A stretch of DNA of 17,436 nt, from NCBI GenBank assembly GCA_900548405.1, contig UNSJ01000038.1, positions 1-17,436 of the forward strand, in the 5' to 3' direction. This document shows positions 7,651 to 15,332 of the stretch, in pieces (position 1 is the stretch's first letter; each line of letters begins with the position of its first letter). The notes below the pieces were generated by a model. The model was not told where the DNA came from. It did no database searches and saw only the letters and a list, made by a program, of their open reading frames with translations. Made by a program: the position numbers and the translations under genes. Origin of the DNA: Candidatus Gastranaerophilales bacterium (GTDB lineage: Bacteria > Cyanobacteriota > Vampirovibrionia > Gastranaerophilales > Gastranaerophilaceae).

Positions 7651-7684
7651 ATCTTTCTGTTTAATAAATGTATATTACACACTT

Positions 7685-7713
7685 ATTAAACAGCAAACAA
7701 CATTTTGTGTCAA
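7685..7713 (-). promoter_or_regulatory. Sigma-70 promoter of the 155-residue gene
   Basis: On the minus strand: consensus TTGACA (7713-7708), 17-bp spacer, TTTAAT (7690-7685). The start would be near 7678. It lies only 15 bases past the stop of the prepilin-like gene, with no terminator visible between them. Confidence 0.65.
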
Positions 7714-7727
7714 TTATTACTTATAAT

Positions 7728-8464
7728 TCAATTTTTAAAGCAGGGATAATCATCAGGTATTATCCAATCGTTTAACTGAATAATTTTAGCTGCATTATTA
7801 CAATTCACATAAAGTCCTTCCTCAGTCCCGTCCCAGTCTGAATGGATATAAGGTTCAACCCCGAGATTTTTAAAATATTGATTTCTATTTCCATCAGCAC
7901 CAGCAGGATAAAAGCCAAATAGAAATCTGTCTTTACCTGGTATATCTTTTTTTATTCCTGAAGCCTTCGGATAAAAATAAAAATCCTGACATAAATATGC
8001 AAGTTTAACAACAGAACCGTCTGTAAAATACACATATAAATTATTATTTATATTTTCAAGTTTTGTGTATTTTATATAATCTTTAAAATATTCATTAAAA
8101 ACTTTCAAATTGCAAGAATATGAGTTTCTATCAGCATAGTCACATTCAGCCACAAGTTTCCAATCAGTACGCATTTTATTTTTATCTTGCTCAGCCATAA
8201 TAATAGCCTGATTTATAGTAGAATAAAATTTCTTAAGTCTTGTTTCAATAATTTGCTTATTATGATTTTGAATTAATGAAGGCATAGTCAGCGCAGCAAC
8301 AACACCGATAATACCTAGTGTAACCAAAACTTCTGCTAGAGTAAAAGCATACTTGCTCAGACTGTTCAAAATGACTACGTGCGTAGCACCTTCTGCGAGA
8401 GTAAATCCCTTAATGATGGAGCTTAAAAGTTTGCCCCCCCCCCGACATAACTAAAATCTTTCAT
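7728..8464 (-). CDS. Prepilin-like (type IV pilin / type II pseudopilin) protein, interrupted by a G10 tract
   Basis: The long frame (7728-8450) encodes a class III prepilin-like protein: FTLAEVLVTLGIIGVVAALT, a hydrophobic N-terminal helix, then a globular domain with several Cys. The end, 'AAKIIQLNDWIIPDDYP', is typical of the prepilin-like families abundant in Gastranaerophilales. Such proteins are cut by prepilin peptidase and built into pili or secretion filaments. The only start inside this frame after the G run is a TTG at 8369 with no ribosome-binding site. The well-formed start is ATG at 8464 with AGGAG six bases upstream, but a run of ten G (8434-8443) puts it out of frame and it stops at 8423-8425 after 13 codons. 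Eleven or eight G would give one continuous frame, 245 residues with eleven G. Either phase variation or a homopolymer error explains this. Confidence 0.82.
8330..8405 (-). repeat. Direct repeat encoding two FTLAE prepilin-peptidase motifs
   Basis: Two 16-base copies (8390-8405 and 8330-8345) match at 15 of 16 positions and are exactly 60 bases (20 codons) apart, in the same frame. The first encodes KG-FTLAE followed by GATHVV. The second encodes YA-FTLAE followed by the true hydrophobic helix. Confidence 0.8.
8434..8443 (-). repeat. G10 homopolymer, candidate phase-variation tract
   Basis: Ten consecutive G on the coding strand, seven codons after the ATG at 8464. It stands out sharply in AT-rich sequence, where no other G/C run of this length occurs in the window. 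Length changes would switch the downstream prepilin frame on or off. Confidence 0.85.
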
Positions 8465-8470
8465 AAATTA

Positions 8471-8490
8471 CTCCTTTCTTTATTATAACA
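8471..8490 (-). promoter_or_regulatory. Extended -10 and ribosome-binding site of the prepilin-like gene
   Basis: TGTTATAAT (8490-8482) is a perfect -10 with the extended TG, but no good -35 at 16-18 bp. AGGAG (8475-8471) lies six bases before the ATG at 8464 and is what decides that start. Confidence 0.5.
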
Positions 8491-8499
8491 AAATAAATG

Positions 8500-10785
8500 T
8501 TAATCAATATCAACAGGTTCGCGCTGAATTTTTTCAATTGCCTCACGTGCTGTAAATACCAATGTTTCAGGAACATTTGCAATGGTTGTAAATTGTCTTA
8601 AAACATCAACTACACGTTTGAACGAACGTACAATATCACCTTCGCCCATGTCAATTTGTTCTGTTATAGTTTCCCATTCTGCTCCTTCAACCCACAACTC
8701 AATTAAAGATGAGAAATAAGGATTTATATACATTGGAGCTTCAACTGAATAACGGCTTTGAACCTTTTCAAGCTTACGTCTGACATTTCTTATTAAATTT
8801 AAAGTCTTTCTTACAGGTTCTGAAATTGGAAGATATGGAATATCTATTCTCAAATCTTCTGTTGTCAATGCACAAACAACAGCCGCAAGCTGGGAAGGTG
8901 ATAAGTTATCCAGAACGTTAGAAAAAATAATTTCTGCAATAAACAATTCGTTTTCAGAGCGTATTTGCGAGGTTGTTACACCGCGTTCAGTCGGATAATC
9001 ATCTCTCAAGTAACCCATATCTTTTAAAACGCTTCTGTGAGCAAGGAACTTATTCCAAAATATATCGCGCTGTTTTTCAATTTCTTTTTCAAGTTTATTT
9101 TTACGAACAGAAAAACGTTCAAGAACCTCAAGATTTTTTGAATGCTTTTTATAAAATTTGCAGGTATCACAATGAAAACCGTGCATTTTTTCGAGCATAG
9201 CTTTTGTTTGTCTTCCAAATTCAACAGCTTCCGGAGATAACGGTCTGTTTTTAGATTTTTCCTGTTTGCATATTTTTTTGTAAGTTTGTCTGTTTTGAAC
9301 ATATATATGACGCAGCTTATCATATTCTTGCAATTCTGTATCACAAAGTTTATACGGACACACAAACTCTCTTGATTTTAATTCATTATCAATTTGTTCC
9401 TGCGCTTTTAGCAATGGTTGAAGACGGGAACCTGATGAAAAATAACCGAAACTTTTCAATATAAGTTCTTTTGCTTCATCAAGACTGAAACGCTGAAGAA
9501 GGTTTAGAACCATTGAATAGCTTGGTGAAAACCGGCTTTCAAGAGGGTTTGCATCACTTAAAACAAGTTCTGCAACTTCTTCAGGGGACTGAAACTGTGT
9601 TCCAACAACCGTTACATATCCGACTTCATCCATACCGCGTCTGCCTGCTCTGCCTGACATTTGCAAAAATTCGCTTGCAGTAAGCATTCTGTGACCGCTG
9701 TCTGTACGTTTACTGGTTGAACTTATGACCGTAGAACGTGCCGGCATATTAATACCTGCTGCGAGAGTTTCTGTTGCAAATACAACTTTTATCAAGCCCT
9801 TTTGGAAAAGTTTTTCAACAAGATTTTTCCAGGCTGGTAAAAGTCCTGCGTGGTGGGATGCAACCCCTTGCAAAAGATATTCAATATGTTTGTTATTATA
9901 AAGGTGCGGATTTTCAGCTATATATTCATCTATAAACTGCTTAATCTGTGCCTGTTCGCCTTTTGTTACAAGTTCAAGAGAAGAACATTTTTCCATTTGC
10001 TCATCACATTTTTTTCTTGAGAATGTAAAATAGATAGCAGGAAGCATATCATTCTCTTTTAAGTTTCTTATAATATCTTTTACATAAGAACGTTTGTTTT
10101 GAAGTTTTTTACCAAACACACGTTTTTCTGGTTTAATCTTTTTATTTAATTGTCCGCTTGGAGTCAGAAGCGGTAAAAGCTTCGAAGGTTGTGAACTGTC
10201 AAAGTAATAAAATCTCAAAGGTACAGGCCTGAAGTCAGTATCAACAAGCTCAGTTTTTGAATGGACTGTATTTATCCAGTCTGTGAGTTCATCCGCATTT
10301 GCAACAGTCGCCGAAAGAGCTATAATCTGAACATTTGTCGGGCAGTAGATAATACTTTCTTCCCAAACTGTTCCGCGCTGTTCATCGTTCATATAATGAA
10401 CTTCATCAAGAACAACATATTTCACATCTTTCATATTATCTGTTACAGAGCCAAAGTTTGTACCATAGAGCATATTTCTGAATACTTCGGTTGTCATTAC
10501 AACGATTTGTGCGTTTCTGTTAATTGATGTATCGCCTGTTAATAAACCAACTTTATCATGACCGTATTTTTCGCCGAAATCATAATATTTCTGATTAGAC
10601 AATGCTTTTAAAGGGGTGGTATAAAAAATTCTTTTGCCTTCCTCCAAAGCTCTATGAATAGCGTGCTGTGCTATTACAGTCTTTCCTGCACCTGTTGGCG
10701 CGCAGACTACAACACTTTTGCCTTCATTAATACAATTACAGGCATCCTTTTGGAATTCATCCAACTCAAATGGAAAATCGTACAT
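8500..10785 (-). CDS. Ski2-like DEAD/DEAH-box RNA helicase with DSHCT C-terminal domain
   Basis: An ATP-dependent RNA helicase of the Ski2/Mtr4/ISE2 group, 761 residues from the ATG. Motifs in order: Walker A APTGAGKT (29-36), DEVH (127-130), SAT (158-160), HHAG (311-314), ATETLAAGINMPAR (337-350) and QMSGRAGRRG (375-384). The C-terminal DSHCT region has 'SENELFIAEIIFSNVLDNLSPSQLAAV' (611-636). Between the two lies a Cys cluster (C476, C481, C539, C542) that could bind zinc. Such helicases are standard in Cyanobacteria and plastids and are thought to act in RNA processing or decay. A TTG precedes the ATG at 10785. The ATG is preferred because AAGGAG lies five bases upstream. It has its own promoter, is separated from serS by a terminator, and its stop is 35 bases before the prepilin start. 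Confidence 0.93.
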   Translation of the reverse strand: MYDFPFELDEFQKDACNCINEGKSVVVCAPTGAGKTVIAQHAIHRALEEGKRIFYTTPLKALSNQKYYDFGEKYGHDKVGLLTGDTSINRNAQIVVMTTEVFRNMLYGTNFGSVTDNMKDVKYVVLDEVHYMNDEQRGTVWEESIIYCPTNVQIIALSATVANADELTDWINTVHSKTELVDTDFRPVPLRFYYFDSSQPSKLLPLLTPSGQLNKKIKPEKRVFGKKLQNKRSYVKDIIRNLKENDMLPAIYFTFSRKKCDEQMEKCSSLELVTKGEQAQIKQFIDEYIAENPHLYNNKHIEYLLQGVASHHAGLLPAWKNLVEKLFQKGLIKVVFATETLAAGINMPARSTVISSTSKRTDSGHRMLTASEFLQMSGRAGRRGMDEVGYVTVVGTQFQSPEEVAELVLSDANPLESRFSPSYSMVLNLLQRFSLDEAKELILKSFGYFSSGSRLQPLLKAQEQIDNELKSREFVCPYKLCDTELQEYDKLRHIYVQNRQTYKKICKQEKSKNRPLSPEAVEFGRQTKAMLEKMHGFHCDTCKFYKKHSKNLEVLERFSVRKNKLEKEIEKQRDIFWNKFLAHRSVLKDMGYLRDDYPTERGVTTSQIRSENELFIAEIIFSNVLDNLSPSQLAAVVCALTTEDLRIDIPYLPISEPVRKTLNLIRNVRRKLEKVQSRYSVEAPMYINPYFSSLIELWVEGAEWETITEQIDMGEGDIVRSFKRVVDVLRQFTTIANVPETLVFTAREAIEKIQREPVDID

Positions 10786-10811
10786 CAAAACTCCTTTGGC
10801 TAACTAATTAC

Positions 10812-10840
10812 ATTATGCCCTAAAAATGCAGACTTGTAAA
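10812..10840 (-). promoter_or_regulatory. Sigma-70 promoter of the helicase gene
   Basis: On the minus strand: TTTACA (10840-10835, five of six consensus bases), 17-bp spacer, CATAAT (10817-10812). Start near 10805, leader about 20 nt. Confidence 0.65.
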
Positions 10841-10863
10841 ATCTTTAAAATAACTGTAACAAA

Positions 10864-10896
10864 AAGATTAAAAAAGCTCCCATAGGAGCTTTTTTT
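10864..10896 (-). terminator. serS terminator, overlapping the serS stop codon
   Basis: Stem AAAAAAGCTCC (10870-10880) with GGAGCTTTTTT (10885-10895), loop of four, T tracts on both strands. The 5' arm on the minus strand begins within the serS TAA (10897-10895), so coding sequence and terminator abut with no spacer. Confidence 0.9.
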
Positions 10897-12160
10897 ATAT
10901 CTTATCAAATCCTGTATATTTTCTTAAGACTTCAGGAATAATAATTGTACCGTCAGCCTGCTGGTAATTTTCAACAATTGCGGCAAATGTTCTGCCAACA
11001 GCAAGTCCTGAACCGTTAATAGTGTGAACAAAGTTTATCTTACCTGTTTCTTTTTCACGATATCTGATATTTGCACGTCTTGCCTGATAATCGCCAAAAT
11101 TAGAACAGCTTGAAATTTCTTTATAAGCACCGTAAGAAGGCATCCAAACTTCCAAATCCCAGCATTTATTTGCAGAGAAGCCGATATCGCCTGTTGACAA
11201 AGCTTCACGTCTGTAAGGAAGTTCAAGCAGTTGAAGCATCTTTTCAGCATCTTCTGTAAGTTTTTCGTGTTCTTCTTTACTTGATTGAGGTGTGCAAAGT
11301 TTTACAAGTTCAACCTTGTTGAATTGGTGAACACGGATTAAGCCTCTTGTGTCTTTGCCTGCAGAGCCTGATTCGCGTCTAAAGCAAGGGGTATAAGCCG
11401 TCATATATTTAGGAAGGTCATCTTCTGAAAGTATTTCGCCTGAATAAATATTTGTAACAGGAACTTCTGCAGTAGGGATTAAGAACAAATCTTCTTCTTC
11501 GCATTTATACATATCCTCTTTGAACTTAGGAAGCTGTCCTGTACCGGTCATAGTAGCAGAGTTTGCCATAAACGGAGGAAGTATTTCTTCATAACCTTGT
11601 TCTCCTGTATGGTAATCAAGGAAAAAGTTAATTATTGCGCGTTCTAATTTAGCACCCTTTCCTCTGTATAAAATAAATCTGCTTTGAGAAATTTTCACTC
11701 CGCGTTCAAAGTCAACAAGTCCTTTTTCTTCACACAAGTCCCAGTGAGCTTTAAATTCAAAATCGAATTTTTTCGGTTCACCCCATTTATAAACCTCAAC
11801 ATTATCATCTTCTGATAAACCGATTGGGGTTGTTTCATCAGGAATATTCGGAGTATGAAGCAAAATATCTCTTTGTTTGTTATCTAATTCGTTTTGTTTT
11901 TCTTCCAATGCTTTGATATCATCGCCCAGCTTGCGGACTTCTTCCTGAATTGCATCGGTATTTTCACCGTTTTTCTTCATCATACCGATTTTTTGAGAAT
12001 CAGCTTTTCTTTTTGCACGAAGCTCATCTGCCTGCGTCTGAACTTTTCTTCTTTCAACATCAATTTCCAAAACTTCATCAATAGAAAGTTCCGGATTTCT
12101 GCGTTTTAAAAGCTCATTAACTTTATCAGGACATTCTCTAATCATTTTAATATCAAGCAT
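10895..12160 (-). CDS. serS: Seryl-tRNA synthetase
   Basis: A class II aminoacyl-tRNA synthetase charging tRNA-Ser (and tRNA-Sec where present) in the cytosol. The 421 residues match the family. The N-terminal tRNA-binding coiled coil spans about residues 28-100. The catalytic core has TGTGQLPKF (205-213), PTAEVPVTN (229-237), motif 2 [14 protein letters not shown] (260-273) and motif 3 GSGLAVGRT (383-391). The start ATG has AAGGTGG upstream. The promoter is 12205-12233, and the gene ends in a terminator that begins inside the stop codon. It is monocistronic by this layout and shows no truncation. Confidence 0.97.
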   Translation of the reverse strand: MLDIKMIRECPDKVNELLKRRNPELSIDEVLEIDVERRKVQTQADELRAKRKADSQKIGMMKKNGENTDAIQEEVRKLGDDIKALEEKQNELDNKQRDILLHTPNIPDETTPIGLSEDDNVEVYKWGEPKKFDFEFKAHWDLCEEKGLVDFERGVKISQSRFILYRGKGAKLERAIINFFLDYHTGEQGYEEILPPFMANSATMTGTGQLPKFKEDMYKCEEEDLFLIPTAEVPVTNIYSGEILSEDDLPKYMTAYTPCFRRESGSAGKDTRGLIRVHQFNKVELVKLCTPQSSKEEHEKLTEDAEKMLQLLELPYRREALSTGDIGFSANKCWDLEVWMPSYGAYKEISSCSNFGDYQARRANIRYREKETGKINFVHTINGSGLAVGRTFAAIVENYQQADGTIIIPEVLRKYTGFDKI

Positions 12161-12204
12161 CTCATACCACCTTCATATATTACATATATTATTTTTATAC
12201 GTAC

Positions 12205-12233
12205 ATTGTAATTTAAATATAAGTTATAATCAA
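12205..12233 (-). promoter_or_regulatory. Sigma-70 promoter of serS
   Basis: On the minus strand: TTGATT (12233-12228), 17-bp spacer, TACAAT (12210-12205), leaving a leader of about 38 nt. I see no T-box features, which would need a much longer leader. Confidence 0.6.
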
Positions 12234-12317
12234 GATTTAATTTATCCTTGCAGGAATGTAAAGAATTGTAGATTTTCTTGACAAGTAGTGTATAATGTAA
12301 TCAGAGGGTATGTGTTT

Positions 12318-12644
12318 ATGATGTTTAAAAAATTAGCTCAAAAACTTAACAAAGACAAACAAAAATTCAGCAGTGCGGCAATCAACCCGTTAGAGGTGGA
12401 TTTTGATGATAAAAAAAGTGTTTTTCTTGATAAATTAACAAGAACTGCTGTTAATATGTATGAGCGTAAATGCGACATCAAAAACTTTTCAAAATTAGTG
12501 CTCTCTGATCCTGAAAATGATTCACATAACAAAATTGTTGATGAACTTTTTTCTAAAGGAATTATTGATGCATCAGATGATGAAAAACTTCTCGAATTAT
12601 CTGATAATACAAGATTTTTGAGAGATTTGGGACTGATAGATTAG
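12318..12644 (+). CDS. Unknown small acidic protein
   Basis: A 108-residue soluble protein with a basic N-terminus (MMFKKLAQKLNKDKQK) and a mixed helical remainder ending in 'DNTRFLRDLGLID'. I recognise no domain. The frame is open back to a GTG at 12288. That codon overlaps a TATAAT (12291-12296), and AGAGGG (12303-12308) lies nine bases before the ATG at 12318, so I use 12318. The next gene starts 20 bases after the stop, suggesting an operon with the TMEM43-family membrane protein. A role linked to that protein is possible but unproven. Confidence 0.65.
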   Translation: MMFKKLAQKLNKDKQKFSSAAINPLEVDFDDKKSVFLDKLTRTAVNMYERKCDIKNFSKLVLSDPENDSHNKIVDELFSKGIIDASDDEKLLELSDNTRFLRDLGLID

Positions 12645-12664
12645 TTTAAAATTGAGGTTTGGAA

Positions 12665-13723
12665 GTGGCAAAAGGCAATAGTTTTTTAGGAAGTATTTTT
12701 ATAGGACTTATCCTGTTTATAGTTTCATTTTTTGTGTTGTTTATTAACGAATACATTTATGTTAATTCATTAAAAATAGCAAATTTTGCAGAGAAAAATG
12801 CTATTGTAACAACCTCAAACAGTATATCACCCGCTAATGAAAACAAACTTGTTCATCTGACAGGTCAGGCTTTTTCACAAGAAACTCTGACTGATTCAAT
12901 AATCAGCATCCCTAATGCAATAGCACTTTTTAGAGATACAGAAATCTATCAGTGGCAGGAATTAAAAAAACAAAATGAAGATAACAGCACAAAATATGAA
13001 TATAGAAAAATTTGGAGCAAATATCTTATAAATTCATCCGACTTTCAAAATAAATCATATGTTAATCCTTCTAAAATGAAGTATGAAGAACTTGATTTAT
13101 ATGCACAAAATGTAGGATTTGGAAACTTTTATCTGTCAGAATATATTATAAAAAATATAAAATCCAGAAGCAAAATTCTTCAGCTTCCTTACAGCAATAA
13201 CTTTAAAGTTTATAACGGGTTTTATTTTACAGGACAGAACTATGATAATCCCGCAATAGGCGACCAAAAACTTGCATATTCATATATCCCCTCAGGCGTA
13301 AAACTTTCAATTATTGCAAAGCAATCAGGAAACAGGCTTGAAAGAATGAACAGCAAATTCGGTGATTTTGCAATTGTATCAAGCGGTACAAAAAATTTAA
13401 AAGATATGCTGACCGAATACAGGAATAACAGTTCAAATAAAACCTGGATATTCAGAGGAATAGGTCTTTTGTTAATGCTTATAGGCTTAAACATGATGAT
13501 TATGCCGATTGCAAACATAGGCGGAATGATACCTATACTAGGTCAAGTTACAAAATTTGCAGCAATTTTATCAACATTTATACTCACTATTTCACTTGGA
13601 ACAATTACAATAGCTTCAGGCTGGCTGCTCTTCCGCCCTGAAATTGCTATACCGCTTATAATTATTGCAATATTTACAATAATAAGCCTTAGAAAAAAGA
13701 AAAAAATTATAATTCCCGAATAA
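12665..13723 (+). CDS. TMEM43 (LUMA, DUF1625) family membrane protein
   Basis: A 352-residue membrane protein with the TMEM43 layout. One N-terminal span (about residues 8-28) is followed by a large soluble loop domain (about 30-258) and a C-terminal cluster of spans (about 261-282, 297-322, 326-342). Family-like features are YRKIWSKYLINSSDF after the first domain, FYLSEYIIKNI, 'GVKLSIIAKQSGNRLERM', and the following 'WIFRGIGLLLMLIGLNMMIMPI' span. Human TMEM43 is an inner-nuclear-membrane protein; bacterial relatives have no settled function. The start is GTG at 12665 with GAGG seven bases upstream. A TTG at 12659 is also possible but too close to that site. The 3' end overlaps the convergent isocitrate dehydrogenase gene by 17 bases. 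Confidence 0.85.
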   Translation: MAKGNSFLGSIFIGLILFIVSFFVLFINEYIYVNSLKIANFAEKNAIVTTSNSISPANENKLVHLTGQAFSQETLTDSIISIPNAIALFRDTEIYQWQELKKQNEDNSTKYEYRKIWSKYLINSSDFQNKSYVNPSKMKYEELDLYAQNVGFGNFYLSEYIIKNIKSRSKILQLPYSNNFKVYNGFYFTGQNYDNPAIGDQKLAYSYIPSGVKLSIIAKQSGNRLERMNSKFGDFAIVSSGTKNLKDMLTEYRNNSSNKTWIFRGIGLLLMLIGLNMMIMPIANIGGMIPILGQVTKFAAILSTFILTISLGTITIASGWLLFRPEIAIPLIIIAIFTIISLRKKKKIIIPE

Positions 13724-14699
13724 TCGCATCGGTAAATTCTGACGTTGATGCGTTACCTCCCAAATCAGCAGTACGTATTCCTTTTTCTAATGTTTTGAAT
13801 AATGCTTTTTCTATATTATCAGCGTATGAATTTTCACCGATATATTTAAGCATTTCTATTGCAGACATCAATAATGCTGTGGGATTTGCTTTGTTCTGCC
13901 CTTTAATATCAGGAGCAGAGCCGTGTACAGGCTCAAACACAGCACAATCTAAGCCGATATTTGCCCCTTGAGCAACTCCTAAACCTCCGATTAAGCCTGC
14001 GCATAAGTCAGAAACAATATCACCATAAAGATTAGGCAAGACTAAAACATCGAACTGATTAGGATTTTGAACAAGCTGCATACAAAGATTATCAACAAGA
14101 ATTTCACGTTTGTTAATCTGCGGATAACCTTCACTGACTTTTCTGAAACAATCTAAAAATAATCCGTCAGAAAGCTTCATTATATTAGCCTTTGTAACAA
14201 CACAAACTTCTTTTCGGTTATTTTTAACTGCGTAATCAAATGCAAATTTTACAATTCTTTCAGAAGCTTTGCGAGTAATAACTTTTATACTTTCTGCTGT
14301 ATCATCATCAACCTGACGTTCAATTCCGGCGTATAAATCTTCAGTATTTTCCCTTACTACAACAATATCAACATCTTCAAATTTTGTTTTTACATTTGGA
14401 AGATTTTTACAAGGTCTGAGATTTGCATATAAATCTAACTCTTTTCGAAGCTGAACATTTACGGAACGAAAACCTTTTCCGATTGGTGTTGTAACAGGAG
14501 CTTTTAAGGCAACTTTGTTCGCCCTGATAGAAGTTAAAACTCTATTGGGCAAAGGAACTCCCTCCTTTTCTATAACATCAGCACCTGCTGTTTGAACATC
14601 CCAGTCTATTTTTAAACCTGAAGCGTCAATAATTTTTACAACCGCATCAGAAATTTCGGGACCTATACCGTCCCCGTTAATCAATGTTATCCGTGTCAT
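13707..14699 (-). CDS. NAD-dependent isocitrate dehydrogenase (isocitrate/isopropylmalate dehydrogenase family)
   Basis: Beta-decarboxylating dehydrogenase, probably oxidising isocitrate to 2-oxoglutarate, an entry point for glutamate synthesis. The 330 residues fit the short NAD-type class. Substrate residues match isocitrate enzymes: RSVNVQLRKELDLYANLRP gives Ser79, Asn81, Arg85 and Arg95. VRENTEDLYAGIE gives Arg116 and Tyr123. Lys170 and the Asp residues 203, 227 and 231 complete the metal/substrate site. The coenzyme loop HGSAPDIKG (259-267) with Asp264-Ile265 indicates NAD rather than NADP. Isopropylmalate and homoisocitrate dehydrogenases are the alternatives, but the Ser-x-Asn pair argues against leuB. 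The ATG has GAGG just upstream and lies 23 bases inside the preceding small Cys-rich gene. The 3' end overlaps the convergent TMEM43-family gene. Confidence 0.88.
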   Translation of the reverse strand: MTRITLINGDGIGPEISDAVVKIIDASGLKIDWDVQTAGADVIEKEGVPLPNRVLTSIRANKVALKAPVTTPIGKGFRSVNVQLRKELDLYANLRPCKNLPNVKTKFEDVDIVVVRENTEDLYAGIERQVDDDTAESIKVITRKASERIVKFAFDYAVKNNRKEVCVVTKANIMKLSDGLFLDCFRKVSEGYPQINKREILVDNLCMQLVQNPNQFDVLVLPNLYGDIVSDLCAGLIGGLGVAQGANIGLDCAVFEPVHGSAPDIKGQNKANPTALLMSAIEMLKYIGENSYADNIEKALFKTLEKGIRTADLGGNASTSEFTDAIIREL

Positions 14700-14910
14700 T
14701 ATTCCTCACAATATGCAAAGATCTTTTAAACTTTTTAAAAAATCCGCAATTTGTGACAGTAAGATTATCTTCCAAATAAACGACACCAAGCCCTAACGCT
14801 GTTAAAAGCGGGCAGGATACACCTTCTGCATAGTTTGAACAATCAATACACTGGTCGTTATCTTCAATAAATATTTTACCGTCACTGCAATACATATATA
14901 AATTATACAT
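14677..14910 (-). CDS. Small Cys-rich protein of unknown function overlapping isocitrate dehydrogenase
   Basis: A 77-residue protein with Cys at positions 8, 21, 24, 33 and 55 (a CIDC pair, then SCPLLTALGLGVVYL, then NCGFF), suggesting a small metal-binding or redox-active fold. No signal peptide is visible. I do not recognise a named family. Its last 23 bases overlap the start of the dehydrogenase gene in another frame, so translation is probably coupled. The ATG at 14910 has only a weak AAAG upstream; an alternative ATG at 14895 has no better site. The Cys pattern and the overlap with a neighbouring gene favour a real gene. Confidence 0.65.
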   Translation of the reverse strand: MYNLYMYCSDGKIFIEDNDQCIDCSNYAEGVSCPLLTALGLGVVYLEDNLTVTNCGFFKKFKRSLHIVRNNDTDNID

Positions 14911-14937
14911 CTTTGAAGAATGTTTGTAAATAAAGTA

Positions 14938-15189
14938 TTACTTATCGGCTTCAGGAGGACCTTCAGGATTAATTTTTTCTTTCCAAGCTTTTATAATACG
15001 GTCTTCAATAGTTTTTACATCTTGAGGATCATATTTATCGTAGTTTCTAGGCATATGGATATAACTCCATGCAGCGCGGATATGTTCTTCCGTATCAATT
15101 GGATATTTATCATTTACAGGATCGGCAAATTTTACATCGCCGTATTCGTGCAAACCTCTGTTTTTATATACGTCATCTCGTTTTTCCAT
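14938..15189 (-). CDS. Small acidic protein, DUF6582-like
   Basis: An 83-residue hydrophilic protein. The core 'KYPIDTEEHIRAAWSYIHMP' followed by 'DVKTIEDRIIKAWKEKI' resembles the DUF6582-type pattern (D-x-KYPID-x-EEHIRAAWSY, then a helix RI-xx-A), found in many small bacterial and phage proteins of unknown function. The family assignment is from memory. The ATG has no good ribosome-binding site (GGAAG lies 14 bases away). It ends 27 bases before the Cys-rich gene, and the three minus-strand genes (this one, the Cys-rich gene and isocitrate dehydrogenase) probably form one transcript. Confidence 0.68.
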   Translation of the reverse strand: MEKRDDVYKNRGLHEYGDVKFADPVNDKYPIDTEEHIRAAWSYIHMPRNYDKYDPQDVKTIEDRIIKAWKEKINPEGPPEADK

Positions 15190-15332
15190 ACTTGAATTAT
15201 GAAACTTCCATAATTATTTTACATTAGCTATCTTAACATATCTTAATAAACTATATGATCAAAAGCAATTATAGAAAACAAATTTTCTTTATATATGTAA
15301 GGTAAGGTTATTTAAAATTAGGTAGGTTAAAA

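Noticed and set aside
7728..8369. Prepilin-like protein starting at TTG 8369
   Set aside because: There is no Shine-Dalgarno upstream of the TTG, and the frame stays open back past the G tract to a well-formed ATG with AGGAG, so the TTG is only a fallback start.
9024..9365. Open frame of 113 codons inside the helicase gene on the same strand
   Set aside because: It lies in another frame of a clearly conserved helicase region, with no ribosome-binding site and a protein of random composition, so it is a shadow frame.
12278..12296. TTGACA followed by TATAAT upstream of the 108-residue gene
   Set aside because: The two perfect hexamers are only 7 bp apart, so they cannot be the -35 and -10 of one promoter. 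The TATAAT may still be used with a weak -35, but I did not list it.
12161..12317. T-box or other riboswitch in front of serS
   Set aside because: The predicted leader is about 38 nt, far too short for a T-box, and no specifier or T-box sequence is visible.
14920..15195. Plus-strand open frame antisense to the small acidic protein
   Set aside because: The product is Phe/Ile-rich with no domain, while the opposite strand encodes a recognisable small-protein pattern.
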